From Fragum whitleyi (lineage: Eukaryota; Mollusca; Bivalvia; Cardiida; Cardiidae): a DNA stretch of 64,000 bases. The notes under the pieces were generated by a model, which had not been told where the DNA came from, did not search any database, and saw only the letters and a list, made by a program, of their open reading frames with translations. Each line of letters starts with the position of its first letter. Position 1 is the stretch's first letter. The translations under genes were made by a program, and so were the position numbers. This document shows, piece by piece, positions 33,582 to 44,700 of this stretch. The DNA lies in the NCBI GenBank assembly GCA_948146395.1, contig OX411552.1, positions 9,567,686-9,631,685 on the forward strand, given 5' to 3'.

Positions 33582-34337
33582 CTGTAAAAGATACAAATCT
33601 ACAGTGCTAGTTTTTCTTACACTGTTTCCGCCTATCAAAATGGACGAATTTGTTGCATACCCATCCGCCTTACATACATCTGAGATCTGTTGCAGTTTAC
33701 GGAAATATCCGAGTAATGTTCCGAATGCAGGCGTCCCTATAGATAATATTAATGATTTCAACGTTGATTAATGGTATATAAATCGGAACAACTGTTTGAA
33801 AAGCTATTACTTTATTATGATCAACGATATTTTTCGACAGAGGATGTATTTTGTATTATGCACTTGCGAAATGTGCGTGATCGTAGTTGCGCTCCACGCC
33901 TACACAGTTTTACCCCTCGCTTTGTTGGGGGACCCAAGGTTATAAAACGTTTTCATTCTCAAATAAGAATTTACTCAAAATTCCGCAATTTATATTTTGA
34001 TTCAAATTAGGTTAACAGAAGGTCATGTATGTGTCCCAATTTCAGTTATTTCTTTTCGAATAAAAAGCAATAAGAAAAACTAAATAATATAGGTACCAAA
34101 TTAAATCTCTAGATGAGCACAAGCGATCTAGATGAGTAGAGGCAACTACACAAAATGAAATTACATCTTAGCTCCTTGCATCGATATAGCGCAGATAAGA
34201 GCCGGGATGACAACTGGGCTGCTCTGGCCCCTACCGCAACGTCAGACAACTTTAGATTCTCTCTTTACTGCATACAATTATCGACAAGACGGTCTGTAAC
34301 CAGATACGAGAGGTGTGAATTTCTGCTTGAATGCCCT

Positions 34338-34723
34338 TGTGACATTACTTCGTTAAGGTTTAGAAAATCGATCGAAAACTATTATAAATCCCTTACTCAT
34401 CGATTCATTAATTCATTCGCTTAAACTATTCAAATAAGCTCCCAAATCACCAGATTGATAAGATCAACAACTACATTCAAAATAAAAATCGTTAGGAAAA
34501 AAAGGATTTCCCTTACTTAACTGAAATTAGTAAGTGTCTGAATGGTTCCCGAAGACATAAAAAGCTATTTATAGAACGTGTATACTTATTTTATTGAAAG
34601 GGGGTAATGAATATCGCTAAATTTGATCATCTTGAACGAAATTAGCGATATTGGATTACCTCCTATAAATTTCATTCAAAACTTACTCCCCTTACTCATT
34701 CAATTTCACGATGTTCTTAACTG
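34338..34723. mobile_element. MITE, CAGTTAACAACATCGTGAAA family, copy 5
   Basis: The right end CAATTTCACGATGTTCTTAACTG is clear across its length. The left end is worn. The interior repeats the family's CATTCATTAATTCATT-like and TTGAACGAAATTAGCGAT-like phrases. Confidence 0.6.
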
Positions 34724-35091
34724 TTCCCTCGCCAAGTTACTGATCCTTTTACAAATGAAAATCAAAAAGCTAAAAGCGCTGAAGGCCCGGTTTATGAAGA
34801 GGCAAGGTGACATTTGAAGGCATGCACTCCAATTTTTAATCTTTTTATCAAGGCCTTTTAGGCGAGGGAAACCAAGGGTTCTATTTACCTATAGGGATCA
34901 TATGCCACATTCCGAACTCACTTCAAAGGCAAAATGTCGAACGGTATGCTAAATATATAGCGCCGAGTCCGCCAAAAACAACTATTTCACAAGGTATAGA
35001 TTACTACGCCCGATATCGCTTAGCAGTCAGGCGCAACTCGCTTTTTTATAATTTTAGTTGAGTTGATTGGTTTGCTACTAGTCAGTCAATA

Positions 35092-35205
35092 TGTGATACT
35101 ATCGCGTTGTGTAATTAAATTAAGTCAGATGGTTTGTTTAAATAACTTTTAATGAACACCAATTCAACAACTTCAAATCTACAATATAAGTTCTAACTCT
35201 AAAGT
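35092..35205 (-). mobile_element. LTR fragment of the 51-54 kb retrotransposon family
   Basis: TGTGATACTATCGCGTTGTG and the following roughly 110 bp match the terminal quarter of the complete LTR at 54154-54594 (TGTGATGCTATTGCGTTGTG). The match stops abruptly after TTCTAACTCTAAA, so it is a truncated LTR. Confidence 0.8.
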
Positions 35206-35559
35206 AGCAGGTTCACTAACTACAGAATTTGGCCCTAAAAATTCTTGATTTTTTAATTTGATTCAATTATTGATTTTGATGTATCATACATGCAAGTGGA
35301 GACTGAACATCAAAAAAGTGGCATCGAAGTGTATGTCAAGTGTCTCCTTCATGTAGAAAATGGAAGAGAAACACGAATAAATTATGCAAATTCCTAGAAA
35401 AAAGGTGAAAATCACAACAACTTTAGACCCAGTAAAACCATGGGCGCCACTGCACAACCAAATTTATTTCATTTATAGCGAAATCCTTACAATTTTAAAA
35501 AACTAAAACTTACAGGCAATTTTTGGTTGTCGGGTGGCTCCCAGTTTAAAAATTAACTT

Positions 35560-36200
35560 TTTGCCCTCAGAGGTCAAAGGTCAAAATTCGGGTATAATAT
35601 TCATTTTTGGTCAATATCACAGGCATTTGACTATGGATTTCCACAAAAGTTGGAAAAATTGTACATAGGCATAAGCCGTTTTGTTTTTCCTGAACCTCGT
35701 GATTTGGTCAAAAGGGTCAAGGTCACAGCAAGAGGTCAAAGGTCAAAATTGGGGTATAATATTGATTTTTGGTCGATTTCCTTTCCATCTATGGATGGAT
35801 TTTCACATAAGTTGGCAAAATTGTCCATGAAAAAATTATTTGTGAATATCGTGTTTTGTTTTCTCTGAACCTTTTGCTTGAGTTCCAGAGGCCAAGGTCA
35901 CAGCAAGAGGTCAAAGGTCAAAATTGGTTTATAATATTGTTTGTGGTATTTCACCCTCCCATGTATGGCAAAATTGTCCATAAAAAATTATTTGTGAATA
36001 TCGTGTTTTGTTTTCTCTGAATCTCATGTTTTGGTTTCAAAGGTCAAGGTCACAGCAAAAGGTCAAAGGTCAAAATTGGGGTATAATATTGATTTTCGGT
36101 CGTTTACTCTCTCATCTATGAATAGATTTTCACATAAGTTGGTAACATTGTCCATAAAAAGGTTATGAATATCGTGTCTTGATCACAAAGGTCAAGGTAA
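35560..36200. repeat. tandem repeat carrying perfect DR1 motifs
   Basis: Four units, roughly 150-175 bp apart, contain AAGGTCACAGCAAGAGGTCA-type sequence and the exact direct repeat AGGTCA-A-AGGTCA at 35572-35584, 35733-35745, 35908-35920 and 36060-36072. Units also share GGGGTATAATATTGATTTT. DR1 is the consensus bound by RXR/HNF4/COUP-TF-type nuclear receptors; binding here is not shown. Confidence 0.85.
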
Positions 36201-36239
36201 CACCAAGGGGCAAGGCCAAATCTTGTTTTAGCACTAGAG

Positions 36240-36960
36240 GTCACTACTTCAGCTCGATCTTTCTCAAACTTGCTCAGAATGTTTGTGTAGACGAAAAGTC
36301 GCTTGTGGTGGCACTTCGACATATATTACAAGAAAGGGAGCCTTATAGATGATTTCCTTCTTACAATTTTGATCAATCTTTCTTAACCTTGCTTAGGATG
36401 TTTGTCAATGTATAAGAAAGGACCCTACTGATTATGGTTTCATTCTGAGGCACCAGATTATTTTTTAGAAAAGATGCCTTATATACTATTTCTAAAGTCA
36501 CAACTTTGTTCAAAACTTTCTCAAAATTGCTGTAAATATTTGTCTGTATGGAAGTATCTGATTGATTTGGTTATACCAGTATTCTCAGGTATGTCATGGG
36601 AAAAGAGTCTTAAGGACATTCTCTTTGTTACCACTTTAGAGGTCTTTCAATTTCAATATTTCTTATATTTGACTGGAGATAAAGTTTTTGAACCCACTTG
36701 ACCCGTTTTGAATATGTGTAACATTTCATTTTGATACTTGATCTGACAGGTTAGTTGGGCAAAAGTGAGACATGTTGAGTATCCATATTTTTATCTCCAA
36801 TAATTTGACCTCGTAACCTTGCTTTTAACCCCATTTAACCAACTTGTCCAAGATTTTATAAAGACAGTTCTCGTTCAGACCTCTTCAAACTAGCTAATGC
36901 TATCTTTTCTAGTCATGAAGAAGAACCCGGTGGATATTTGGCAGCATTCCAATTTTTATC
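36240..36960. repeat. degenerate tandem repeat
   Basis: The phrase GATCTTTCTCAAACTTGCTC.GAATGTTTGT recurs at about 36253, 36371 and 36496, at about 120-bp spacing, with increasing wear to the right. Confidence 0.55.
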
Positions 36961-37359
36961 ACAAGAAACAGTTCTGTAATAGCAAATTTCTGACCGACGT
37001 GCAAGTTTTTCAAAGCATTTTGCAATATGACTGCTCAGTGAGAATGTAACTAGTAATTCCCCGTCTCTTATCATTTTAAGTATGCACTTGCCGAAATACT
37101 TAAAAGATTTGTAATGTTATAGTGTGTTAGATAACAAAATTCATTCTACTGAAATGAGCATTTAGTTGACATTTAATTGTGTTAAAGGTTATTCATTAAA
37201 ATACAACATGAGTCAGGATGCATATGTGAGCAGTATAGGGTAATACACGTAATATTCCTCTTGTAATGACTTTTATATATTTTTATACGAAGTAGAGGGG
37301 GGAATCAAGTGACCTACAATCATGAAACTTTATACAATTGTTGCTTATGACCCAAGAAA

Positions 37360-37660
37360 GTGCCCATATCGTTTCGGGGTGACATAGATCAAAGGTCAAG
37401 GTCGAGATCACGATCAGCCTTTGTTCAATTTTCGTTTCCCGACTCTAAATTGAGAACCAAGCAACCTTCAATCATTAAACTTAATGTAAATTTTGCTAAT
37501 GACCAAAGGAAGTGCCCTTTTGTTTTTGGGTCACATAGGTCAAAGGTCAAAGTCACAGTCAGTAAACTTTCTGTAAATTTTGCTAATGACCAAAGGAAGT
37601 GCCCTATGGTTTTTGGTCACATAGGTCAAAGGAGAAGGTCAAAGTCAAAGTTTTGTTCAA
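37360..37660. repeat. tandem repeat carrying DR1-like motifs
   Basis: GACCAAAGGAAGTGCCC and GGTCACATAGGTCAAAGG recur. A perfect AGGTCA-A-AGGTCA lies at 37537-37549. Looser matches occur at about 37387 and 37623. Confidence 0.75.
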
Positions 37661-37859
37661 GAACCAAGCAACCTAGAATCACGAAACTTCATGCAAATGC
37701 TGCATATGACCTCAATATTTGTTACAATCACACCCTATACTAATAGCGCTTTCATTTTGATAATGTGCTTGTGGGGGTATAAGTCTGCTCTGTGACAGTT
37801 CTAGTTTCTTGCAAAACTGATGTATGCGACTTCCAAAACTCCTTAACTGAGTTTTTTTT

Positions 37860-38420
37860 TCACTATCACAAGTCATTTTCCATGGCAACCAGAAGTAATT
37901 TGGATATTTTTAACTCGTTTTTAACTCATTCATTACTTTAGACCCACCATTTTCTCTAAGTTTTTCTTGAAATCAATGACATGCCTTGCAAAATGTTCTA
38001 CTGAAAAAATGAAATGTGAAATGCTATTAACTCTTGATAAACCTTTAAACGGTTGCCATGGTAACATATTTCCTTTTGTTAGAATAATAGAATTATCTAT
38101 CTAACATCTAATAAATGTATATATTTATATATGAATTGAAAAAAAGGTTCTGTCATTCAAAAGAATACTGTCAAATATGCCTCATTTTTTTTTACCAAAT
38201 TCTGATATTTTTAGATCAAAATTGATTGTGTTTCCATGGCAATATGTCTCATCATGTTTTGATGTAAAATTCAATTTTTTATAGCCTGTTCAAAGTTTTT
38301 CACACATTTTATACATACCTAAATCTGTATTATATCTAGAATGTGTGAAAATGGTTAAATTTGTAGATCCAAGGTTTTTGGTTGCCATGGCAACGCAAGA
38401 TAGAACTATCATGTTTTCGG
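37860..38420. repeat. tandem repeat carrying X-box-like motifs
   Basis: Four CCATGG-centred motifs lie about 150-180 bp apart: TTCCATGGCAACC (37878), GTTGCCATGGTAAC (38052-38065), GTTTCCATGGCAAT (38230-38243) and the perfect palindrome GTTGCCATGGCAAC (38391-38404). This is the RFX X-box consensus. AT-rich spacers between them are only weakly alike. Confidence 0.7.
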
Positions 38421-40207
38421 CTTGCATTTTACATATCCAGAGCAAGGCATTACCGACAGAAATGGCTCAGATTTTTCACCACCATAAACCGTTAGAACCC
38501 TAATCACCGTGAAAGCCATTAGGGCATTCAAGGTGGTTTTCACAGCATGGGGTTATAAAACTCTGACCACACTTGATTAAGAATGCTGATAAGAACTGCC
38601 AATAAGCCATTCACGTGCTTTATCAATGCAAAAGATCAGAGTTGCCCTCTTCAGATATTAACCCTTGATTCATTGAAAAAAGAAGCACTAGTATAACATT
38701 AATGAATTGTGTGCAAGATTCTTATTCAAGCTATATGTATATGTAAATCGTGTGTGATTAATGTTGTACAATATTTTCAAATAAAATAATTCCTTGAGAA
38801 CTTCGGAAATTTGACTTATAAACCCTTAAAGACAAACTTTACAGGTGAGTGAACATTAATTGTCTTTTTTAATATTATTTAAGAGACAAAGAGAGAATTA
38901 TCTTAATTTTATTGAGGTATGAAACTAAAAACCTGATCACACTGTATGAATACTTGAAATGTACTCATACATCAGTGTGATAAGGTTTTTAATTCCATAC
39001 CTAACTGAAATTGAAAAAAAATATCTCTTCATCTCTTATAATGTGATATCTTGAAGCAAAAATAGAAGACTACCACTTTCTCTGTAATAAAACAGATCTC
39101 TTGCAGGACTGCAAACTGAAAAAGTAGCTGCATACTTTAAATTCTTTTCAATGAGGACTTTTTCAGCAAATCAGAATGCACAAAAATTGACGGAAACAAA
39201 TAATATTACATTATTTTTTTTACAAATTAACCTTTCAATGGAGATGTCAAGCTAGATTTCATTAATTGTGTGACCAGTCACGTGAAAAGGGACCTTCAGA
39301 AAACAGTGAATAGATTATATGAGCCTGTGTGTGAGATTTCGAACAATTTCAAACATGCACAAAGCAAGTCATATCGTTATCTAACCCAGATTAATCCAAA
39401 CAATTTAAGATTAATCTAAATTTAAAAAAAACCGCAACAATGAAATCAATGTGCGTTGTAATTGAAAAAAGACTTCAAAAATCTATAGAAAACATTGAGA
39501 AATTACCTGAAACAAATAATTTAATATTTTTTTCCTTAATGTTTCTCCTATTTATTACCTTCAGTACTAAAAAAATCCATTTTTTTAAAATCTCATCAAT
39601 GATAAATGTTGCATTTTTGAAAACTGGACTATAAAGTCTATTGTATTATAATTACATTGTCATTTAGGCAGAATTTCGTGGATAAGAGATCGACCCTCTA
39701 TCAAAACCAATGTTATATTGGAAAATATTTTTTTGGGAGAACTGCTGGTTGGATTTATATAAAATATTCTCAAAATACTTATCAATAAGCCCCAAACAAA
39801 GTATGATTCTGCTATTTACAAATTTTAGGCTGACAGAATCGACAAAGCCCATGCTGCACAGGCATAGAGTCTGATCTCAGCCTACCCTCATCGTTCTGTC
39901 GTCCTTGTGCGTGCGTCATTTCATCCAGTCGTTAACTTTTTCTTTGCAAATCTCAGAATCTCCTCAGAATGGTGTGATCATTTGAAAAATACGCTTTGTA
40001 TGGATGGCGATCAATATATCATATAGTGAAAACTTTAAACATGACCAAATTTCAATAGGATGATCCTTAATTACTCTTTTATCTATTTATTTTCTAATAA
40101 TATATTCAGTAATGGTTATCAACTAAATTTCCTTGGAATGTTCCTTTGGTAACCCTTTATCAGACTACACTAAATAACCATGACTGGATATTTTAAGAGG
40201 TGTGTGT

Positions 40208-40238
<31 letters not shown>

Positions 40239-40390
40239 TCAATCCGTAATTCATTGGTTATGAATTTTTCCTTGCAGTAATATACAAGCACGCGACTTTT
40301 CATTCCTTAAGAAAAAGAAAAGGTAAAAAAATCAGTTAAATTCTTATCTTATAAAATCAGGAGATTCAGGCCAGTGGAATGAACCAGTCG
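38421..40390. other. non-coding AT-rich stretch
   Basis: A palindrome lies at 38930-39003 (CCTGATCACACTG / CAGTGTGATAAGG). Relics of the GTGACCCGTCA and TGAGCCTGTG elements lie at 39270-39365. A palindrome-like element occupies 39826-39895, and (TG)n-G16 lies at 40200-40238. I see no gene. Confidence 0.5.
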
Positions 40391-40395
40391 CTTAA

Positions 40396-40616
40396 CCCTT
40401 TGCTGTTCAATCCCTGATTTTTACGTGCCTGTGATTTTATGATTGAGAAAACATTGTGAAAAAAGAAGAAATTGCTTCTGACAAGCAATTTCTTCTTTTT
40501 CCACACTATTTCCTACCCTACTGAATGGTTACTTTTCAAATTAAATCCACTTTAAATTTTTGTCTGCAAAACCTTTGAATTTGGACAGGTCCAAAATTTT
40601 GTAAAACAGGAAAGGG
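40396..40616. mobile_element. TTAA-flanked MITE, copy 2
   Basis: CCCTTTGCTGTT ... AACAGGAAAGGG sits between TTAA sites. The internal hairpin AAGAAATTGCTTCTGAC / AAGCAATTTCTT is intact. It differs from the 18838-19050 copy by only a handful of bases plus an A-run length change. Confidence 0.82.
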
Positions 40617-40958
40617 TTAAGTTGTATGATTAAATTCATTTGATGTAGAATCTAAATGACGCTAAACTTTTAATAAGTACCAATTAATTATTTTTCTTGT
40701 ATAGCTTCTTTCTTTTAATTATATTAAAAGGAGTATACACTTCCAGGCTTTTTTTGCCAATTTTCATTAGAAGATGATATTTAGAAACTTATTTAATTCA
40801 GGAATGTGGAGTGGTTCACGAGCTCTAAAAGTAGTTTTGTTCAATACTCGTGATAGCTTGAACTTATTTAGAATCTATTACTCTCCTTATGCTCTTAAAT
40901 GTGGTTTTAAAAAAAATGTTTTGTTTGTTTTTTAGAAATACAGATATGCCATACTACG

Positions 40959-42813
40959 ATGAAGTTATCAGAAATCTTCAAGAATCTCCATGAGCCTTCC
41001 AGTGAAGATACTTTTATTTAGTTAGACAACGTTTATACATTCTTAAAAGATTCCGGGGATAATTTTCAGAGAAAAAATTTCAACAGGACAATAAGGTTAT
41101 ATCAAGGCGGAGCAAAATATGTTGATGGCAAAGAATGTGCAACATTTCAAGCTTTATTGAAATTCATATGTATGCACCCTTCTCAGGACGGATGTAGATT
41201 AGTTCTAAAAACTTTCGAAAGGGAAATAGTATGTCTGGACCAAAACAAGAGATCATCTTCATTTGAACTGTATAAGTTGATATCCAAAACTAAAATTTAA
41301 AGGAATGATTTACTTTTTGAAACATTGAATATCAACGAAAATGAAATTCCGTCTCTTGCAATTGAATATAAACCCAACTTCACATAACAAGGATGGAACA
41401 ATATATGTTGGTTTGAGAAGGATTTTTCAAAATTGATAGAGTTTAGTGATCTTTCCTACGACGAGATTCTTGAAAAAAAAATACGATAGATTCCAAACTT
41501 TGCTCTCTATCAGTGAGTGTGGTAAAGCTTTGCGTGATTCTTCATTACGACAAATAAGGAAAAATTTAAATCGAGTTGAACAGTCACAAAAATACAGTCA
41601 AGTTAGATTACAAGCAAGTCAAACTCACATAGCTTCAGTACTAGACAGTGATATTAAGTCATTAACCGACTTACTTTTTCTTGATTCCCTGGAAAATATT
41701 TTATGTTTTGATGTTATACCCTCAACCAAAAGAAATGTTATTTGGGTTGCTTTCTTACAGAACACCAATATTGAAACAAAGTTCGATGATTTGTGCCAAA
41801 GGATATTCTACAGCTTTAAAAGAAAGCACAATTTATACATTGAAAAGGCTTTTCTTCTTGACCAAACTATTGCAAATGATTTTAATTCTAGTGATGGAAC
41901 AATTTTAAGATTTTCATTGCGAGATGCAATAGAAACTGGCACAATCCAGGGTATCGTGAAAACATGGTTAGCCAATGATTTCATTGATGGCACTATAGAC
42001 ATACAACAATTAGAACTAAAATGTGAAAGATTTTTTTTGATGAAGCCAACATTAAACGGTTAGATATAAAATCTTTTGACATCACACATGAATGGTATTT
42101 AGAACTGCCGATAGAAGTACAACTACTACAGGAGCAATTTGTAAATTTTCGCTCAGTGAAACTTTCAAAAGAGCCAAAGGTGTTATCTCGATCCAAGTTG
42201 GAGAAATTGTACTCTGTGTATGACATTTTGCTGAATACATACAACAAAAGGTATATTGGAATTTTTCAAAAAAATAACGCAAACAAACTTTTGATAGAGC
42301 ATAAAAATATTGGAACAGTTTTCGATATCACAAGTACCACCGGAGCTACTCCATCCCATGGGTACGCAGAAAACAGACTAAAAGATGAAGCTAATTCGGA
42401 TTTGTGCTATTACAACACGTATCTAAAAGAACACCAAATTGACTATGAAACAACCAGTGGACAGAAGAAATCATCTATCAATCTAAGAAATTGTCATGCA
42501 ATATTGATGTTGGATAATTTGGTTAGACTACAGTATATTGCTGATCCAGACCCTGGAGTGCATAGAAGCAAGCAGCTATGTACCCTGCCAATAACGATTC
42601 AATGTCTACCAATCGACAGTAAGATAACTGAAGAAAGGCATTTGCCAGACTGTGATGGAACATTCAGCTGTATTTGTAAACAGCCCATAACTTTAACTGA
42701 TGACAAAGTTGTAAATGCCCTGGTAGAGTTTCGTGATGAAGAAATGGAATCTCGTGCCCAGTTCTTCAACTGGATGACATTTGGTAATCATCTGATTTGG
42801 AAACACTTGCCTG
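40959..42813 (+). pseudogene. decayed gene, exon 1 segment
   Basis: ATG 40959 opens MKLSEIFKNLHEPSSEDTFI then a TAG. The reading continues past stops and two homopolymer shifts (A9 at 41473, T8 at 42031). The 3' half, 42156-42813, is open: it contains TSTTGATPSHGYAENR and LPITIQCLPID, plus a Cys-rich CDGTFSCICKQ. The donor is CTG|GTATGT. Confidence 0.65.
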
Positions 42814-42957
42814 GTATGTAAATCTTGTTAATTTGTGATTTTGAAACAAAAACAGCTCCAAAAATTAAAGTCAATAGATCACTCCTACAATTGCAATTAA
42901 GATGCCCCATTGCCCCTAATATTTTAATAGGTGAACAAAGAATTTTTTGCCCATAAT

Positions 42958-43212
42958 TAATCGATTGAATGGAGTTAAACGCCGCTTTCAACTTTCATTT
43001 TCAGTTATATCGCAGCGGCTAGAGCACCAAACAATGGTTTCCTGGTATTTCTCTCACAAGTACAACCATCACATCCTTTCCTAGCCTCCAGCTGCTATCT
43101 CACATAGGTCTACGATTATCAACCCATTGGTGAGAGACAAATAGTCGGAGTGCTGCCGTCAGGGATTGAACACGGGACCTCTAGATTGATTGTCCAACGC
43201 GCTACCATTACC
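42958..43212 (-). mobile_element. tRNA-derived SINE (intron 1 of the decayed gene)
   Basis: It is in minus orientation, with GATTGAATGGAG (tail side), the body TGGAGTTAAACGCCGCTTTC and the head side GACCTCTAGATTGATTGTCC. The B-box region reads AGGGATTGAACACGGG, so it is mutated. Confidence 0.78.
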
Positions 43213-43839
43213 GATAATTATATCATGGTTTTAAATGAGTGGTCATTAAATACCAAATTTATTAATCCAGTAATCTAGAAACAGATTTAAACAAGACTTT
43301 GTCGATTTTTTATCCGTTTTAGATTACAAGTTAAATCAATTTGAAATTTAATCAACATAAATTTGATATGCTATTTATAATATGGGACAAATTTCTTGAA
43401 AGTTAAAGATTAAAAGCTTTTTCTACAATACTGTTTGTCAAATGACAGCATTACAGCCTCAATGAAATCAACAGAATAACTATATTCACTTAGCTTAGTT
43501 TCACAGTTATTTCACTAGTATTGAATATACTGCATGTACATTTTTTATATCAAAAATATCCAAAAGAGTTTTATCTCTCATACCAGGTAGATCATATCAA
43601 AATAAGATACAATTTAATTCAAACCTTAATTGTACCTGAAGGCATCTCTCAGTTGAAATTACTTAATTAAGCAAATCGATAGTAAGCGCAAAGTAGTGGT
43701 ATTCCCCTATACTTTTACAGGCAGTTTTAAATGATTCCTAATGAACTATCGGTATATCTTTCGAAAAGCAAAAAGCCATAACTCAATATCAAACATTTGA
43801 AACTTGAAAATACCTCAAGTTTTCCATAAAATATTTCAG

Positions 43840-43895
43840 ATTATTTACTTGAACAAATGGAAGAAAATCAAGAGAGCCAATTAGACTGTTTATTG
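43840..43895 (+). pseudogene. decayed gene, exon 2 segment
   Basis: This 56-bp exon with acceptor ATATTTCAG|ATT and donor TTATTG|GTAAGG completes a Gly-to-Asp split codon and gives YLLEQMEENQESQLDCLL, then joins exon 3 in phase 0. Phase agreement on both sides supports it. Confidence 0.6.
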
Positions 43896-43921
43896 GTAAG
43901 GACTGCCTTTTTTGAAGATTT

Positions 43922-44203
43922 GTTTGTTTGAATGGGCTTTACGCCGCTTTCAACAATTTTGCTGTTATATTGCGGCGGCCGGAGCACCTAACAATGGATT
44001 CCTGGTATTTCTTTCACCTGTACTACCATTACACCCTTTCTTAGCCTCTGACTGCTATCTCACATAGGTTTACGATTATCTCGTCAGAAAGGATAGGATA
44101 TTTGCCGCCTGCGGGGATCGAACCCACGACTTCCAGATTTGAAGTCTTATGCCTAACCAACTGCGCTATAGTGGCGTCCCTCTTTTTTTTTTTTTTTTTT
44201 TGA
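43922..44203 (-). mobile_element. tRNA-derived SINE with tRNA-like head (intron 2 of the decayed gene)
   Basis: On the minus strand the head reads TATAGCGCAGTTGGTTAGGC (A-box-like) and GTGGGTTCGATCCCCG (B box), then the family body and a CAAACAAAC-type tail at 43922-43935. A T18 run on the plus strand borders the head side. Confidence 0.85.
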
Positions 44204-44489
44204 AGAAAAGGATTCCTACAAAATGAAGCAATGAGAAAATCTCTGCAAATAAGGCACAAAAACTTTGAAAGTACGAAGTGTTTTTGTATCTTATATAGTA
44301 TCCAAAAACAAAAAAAATCTATCTCAAAACCAAGTCCTGATGATAATTTATTAATGAAATGATGACAATGGTGACGATTAATCAATAATCTGATTCTATA
44401 TTATTTTGTATTGTAATGATTATTATATGCCTCATGTTAGAAGTTTTTGTCCCTGAAACTCTAGAAAAGGGGCATCTCGTTTTACTGTT

Positions 44490-44545
44490 GTCTTTCTGTC
44501 TGTCCTTCCCTTTTCCTGTCTGTCTGTCTGTCTGAAAAATAATAC
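44490..44545. repeat. GTCTGTCTGTCTG tetranucleotide run
   Basis: A TGTC/TTCC-rich run just upstream of exon 3. It resembles the start of the repeats at 32047. Confidence 0.6.
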
Positions 44546-44700
44546 ATGCAAACAAAATATTTTCTCATAACTTCAACCCTATTTCAATTACAATGCTCAT
44601 AAAGGTTCCTCTCATCAATCAAAATCTTTTGAGGTCAATGTCATCTGACAAAAAATAAGTGTTGGGGATATTAGTGTTTACAAACACATCTTCTTTGTAG

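Larger units (their letters stand above)
30013..34337. other. non-coding region downstream of FMO copy 2
   Basis: No gene is supported. AATAAA-type signals occur near 30413 and 30508 and could serve FMO copy 2. The rest holds a palindromic MITE, a repeat shared with 59.2 kb, GTCCGTCCGTCC-containing repeats (32040-32640), a 143-bp tandem duplication and a poly-A-interrupted palindrome. Confidence 0.5.

Noticed and set aside
44041..44385. 114-codon minus-strand frame containing TIAQLVRHKTSNLEVVGSIP
   Set aside because: This is the well-known translation of a tRNA-derived SINE head (A and B box region), not a gene.
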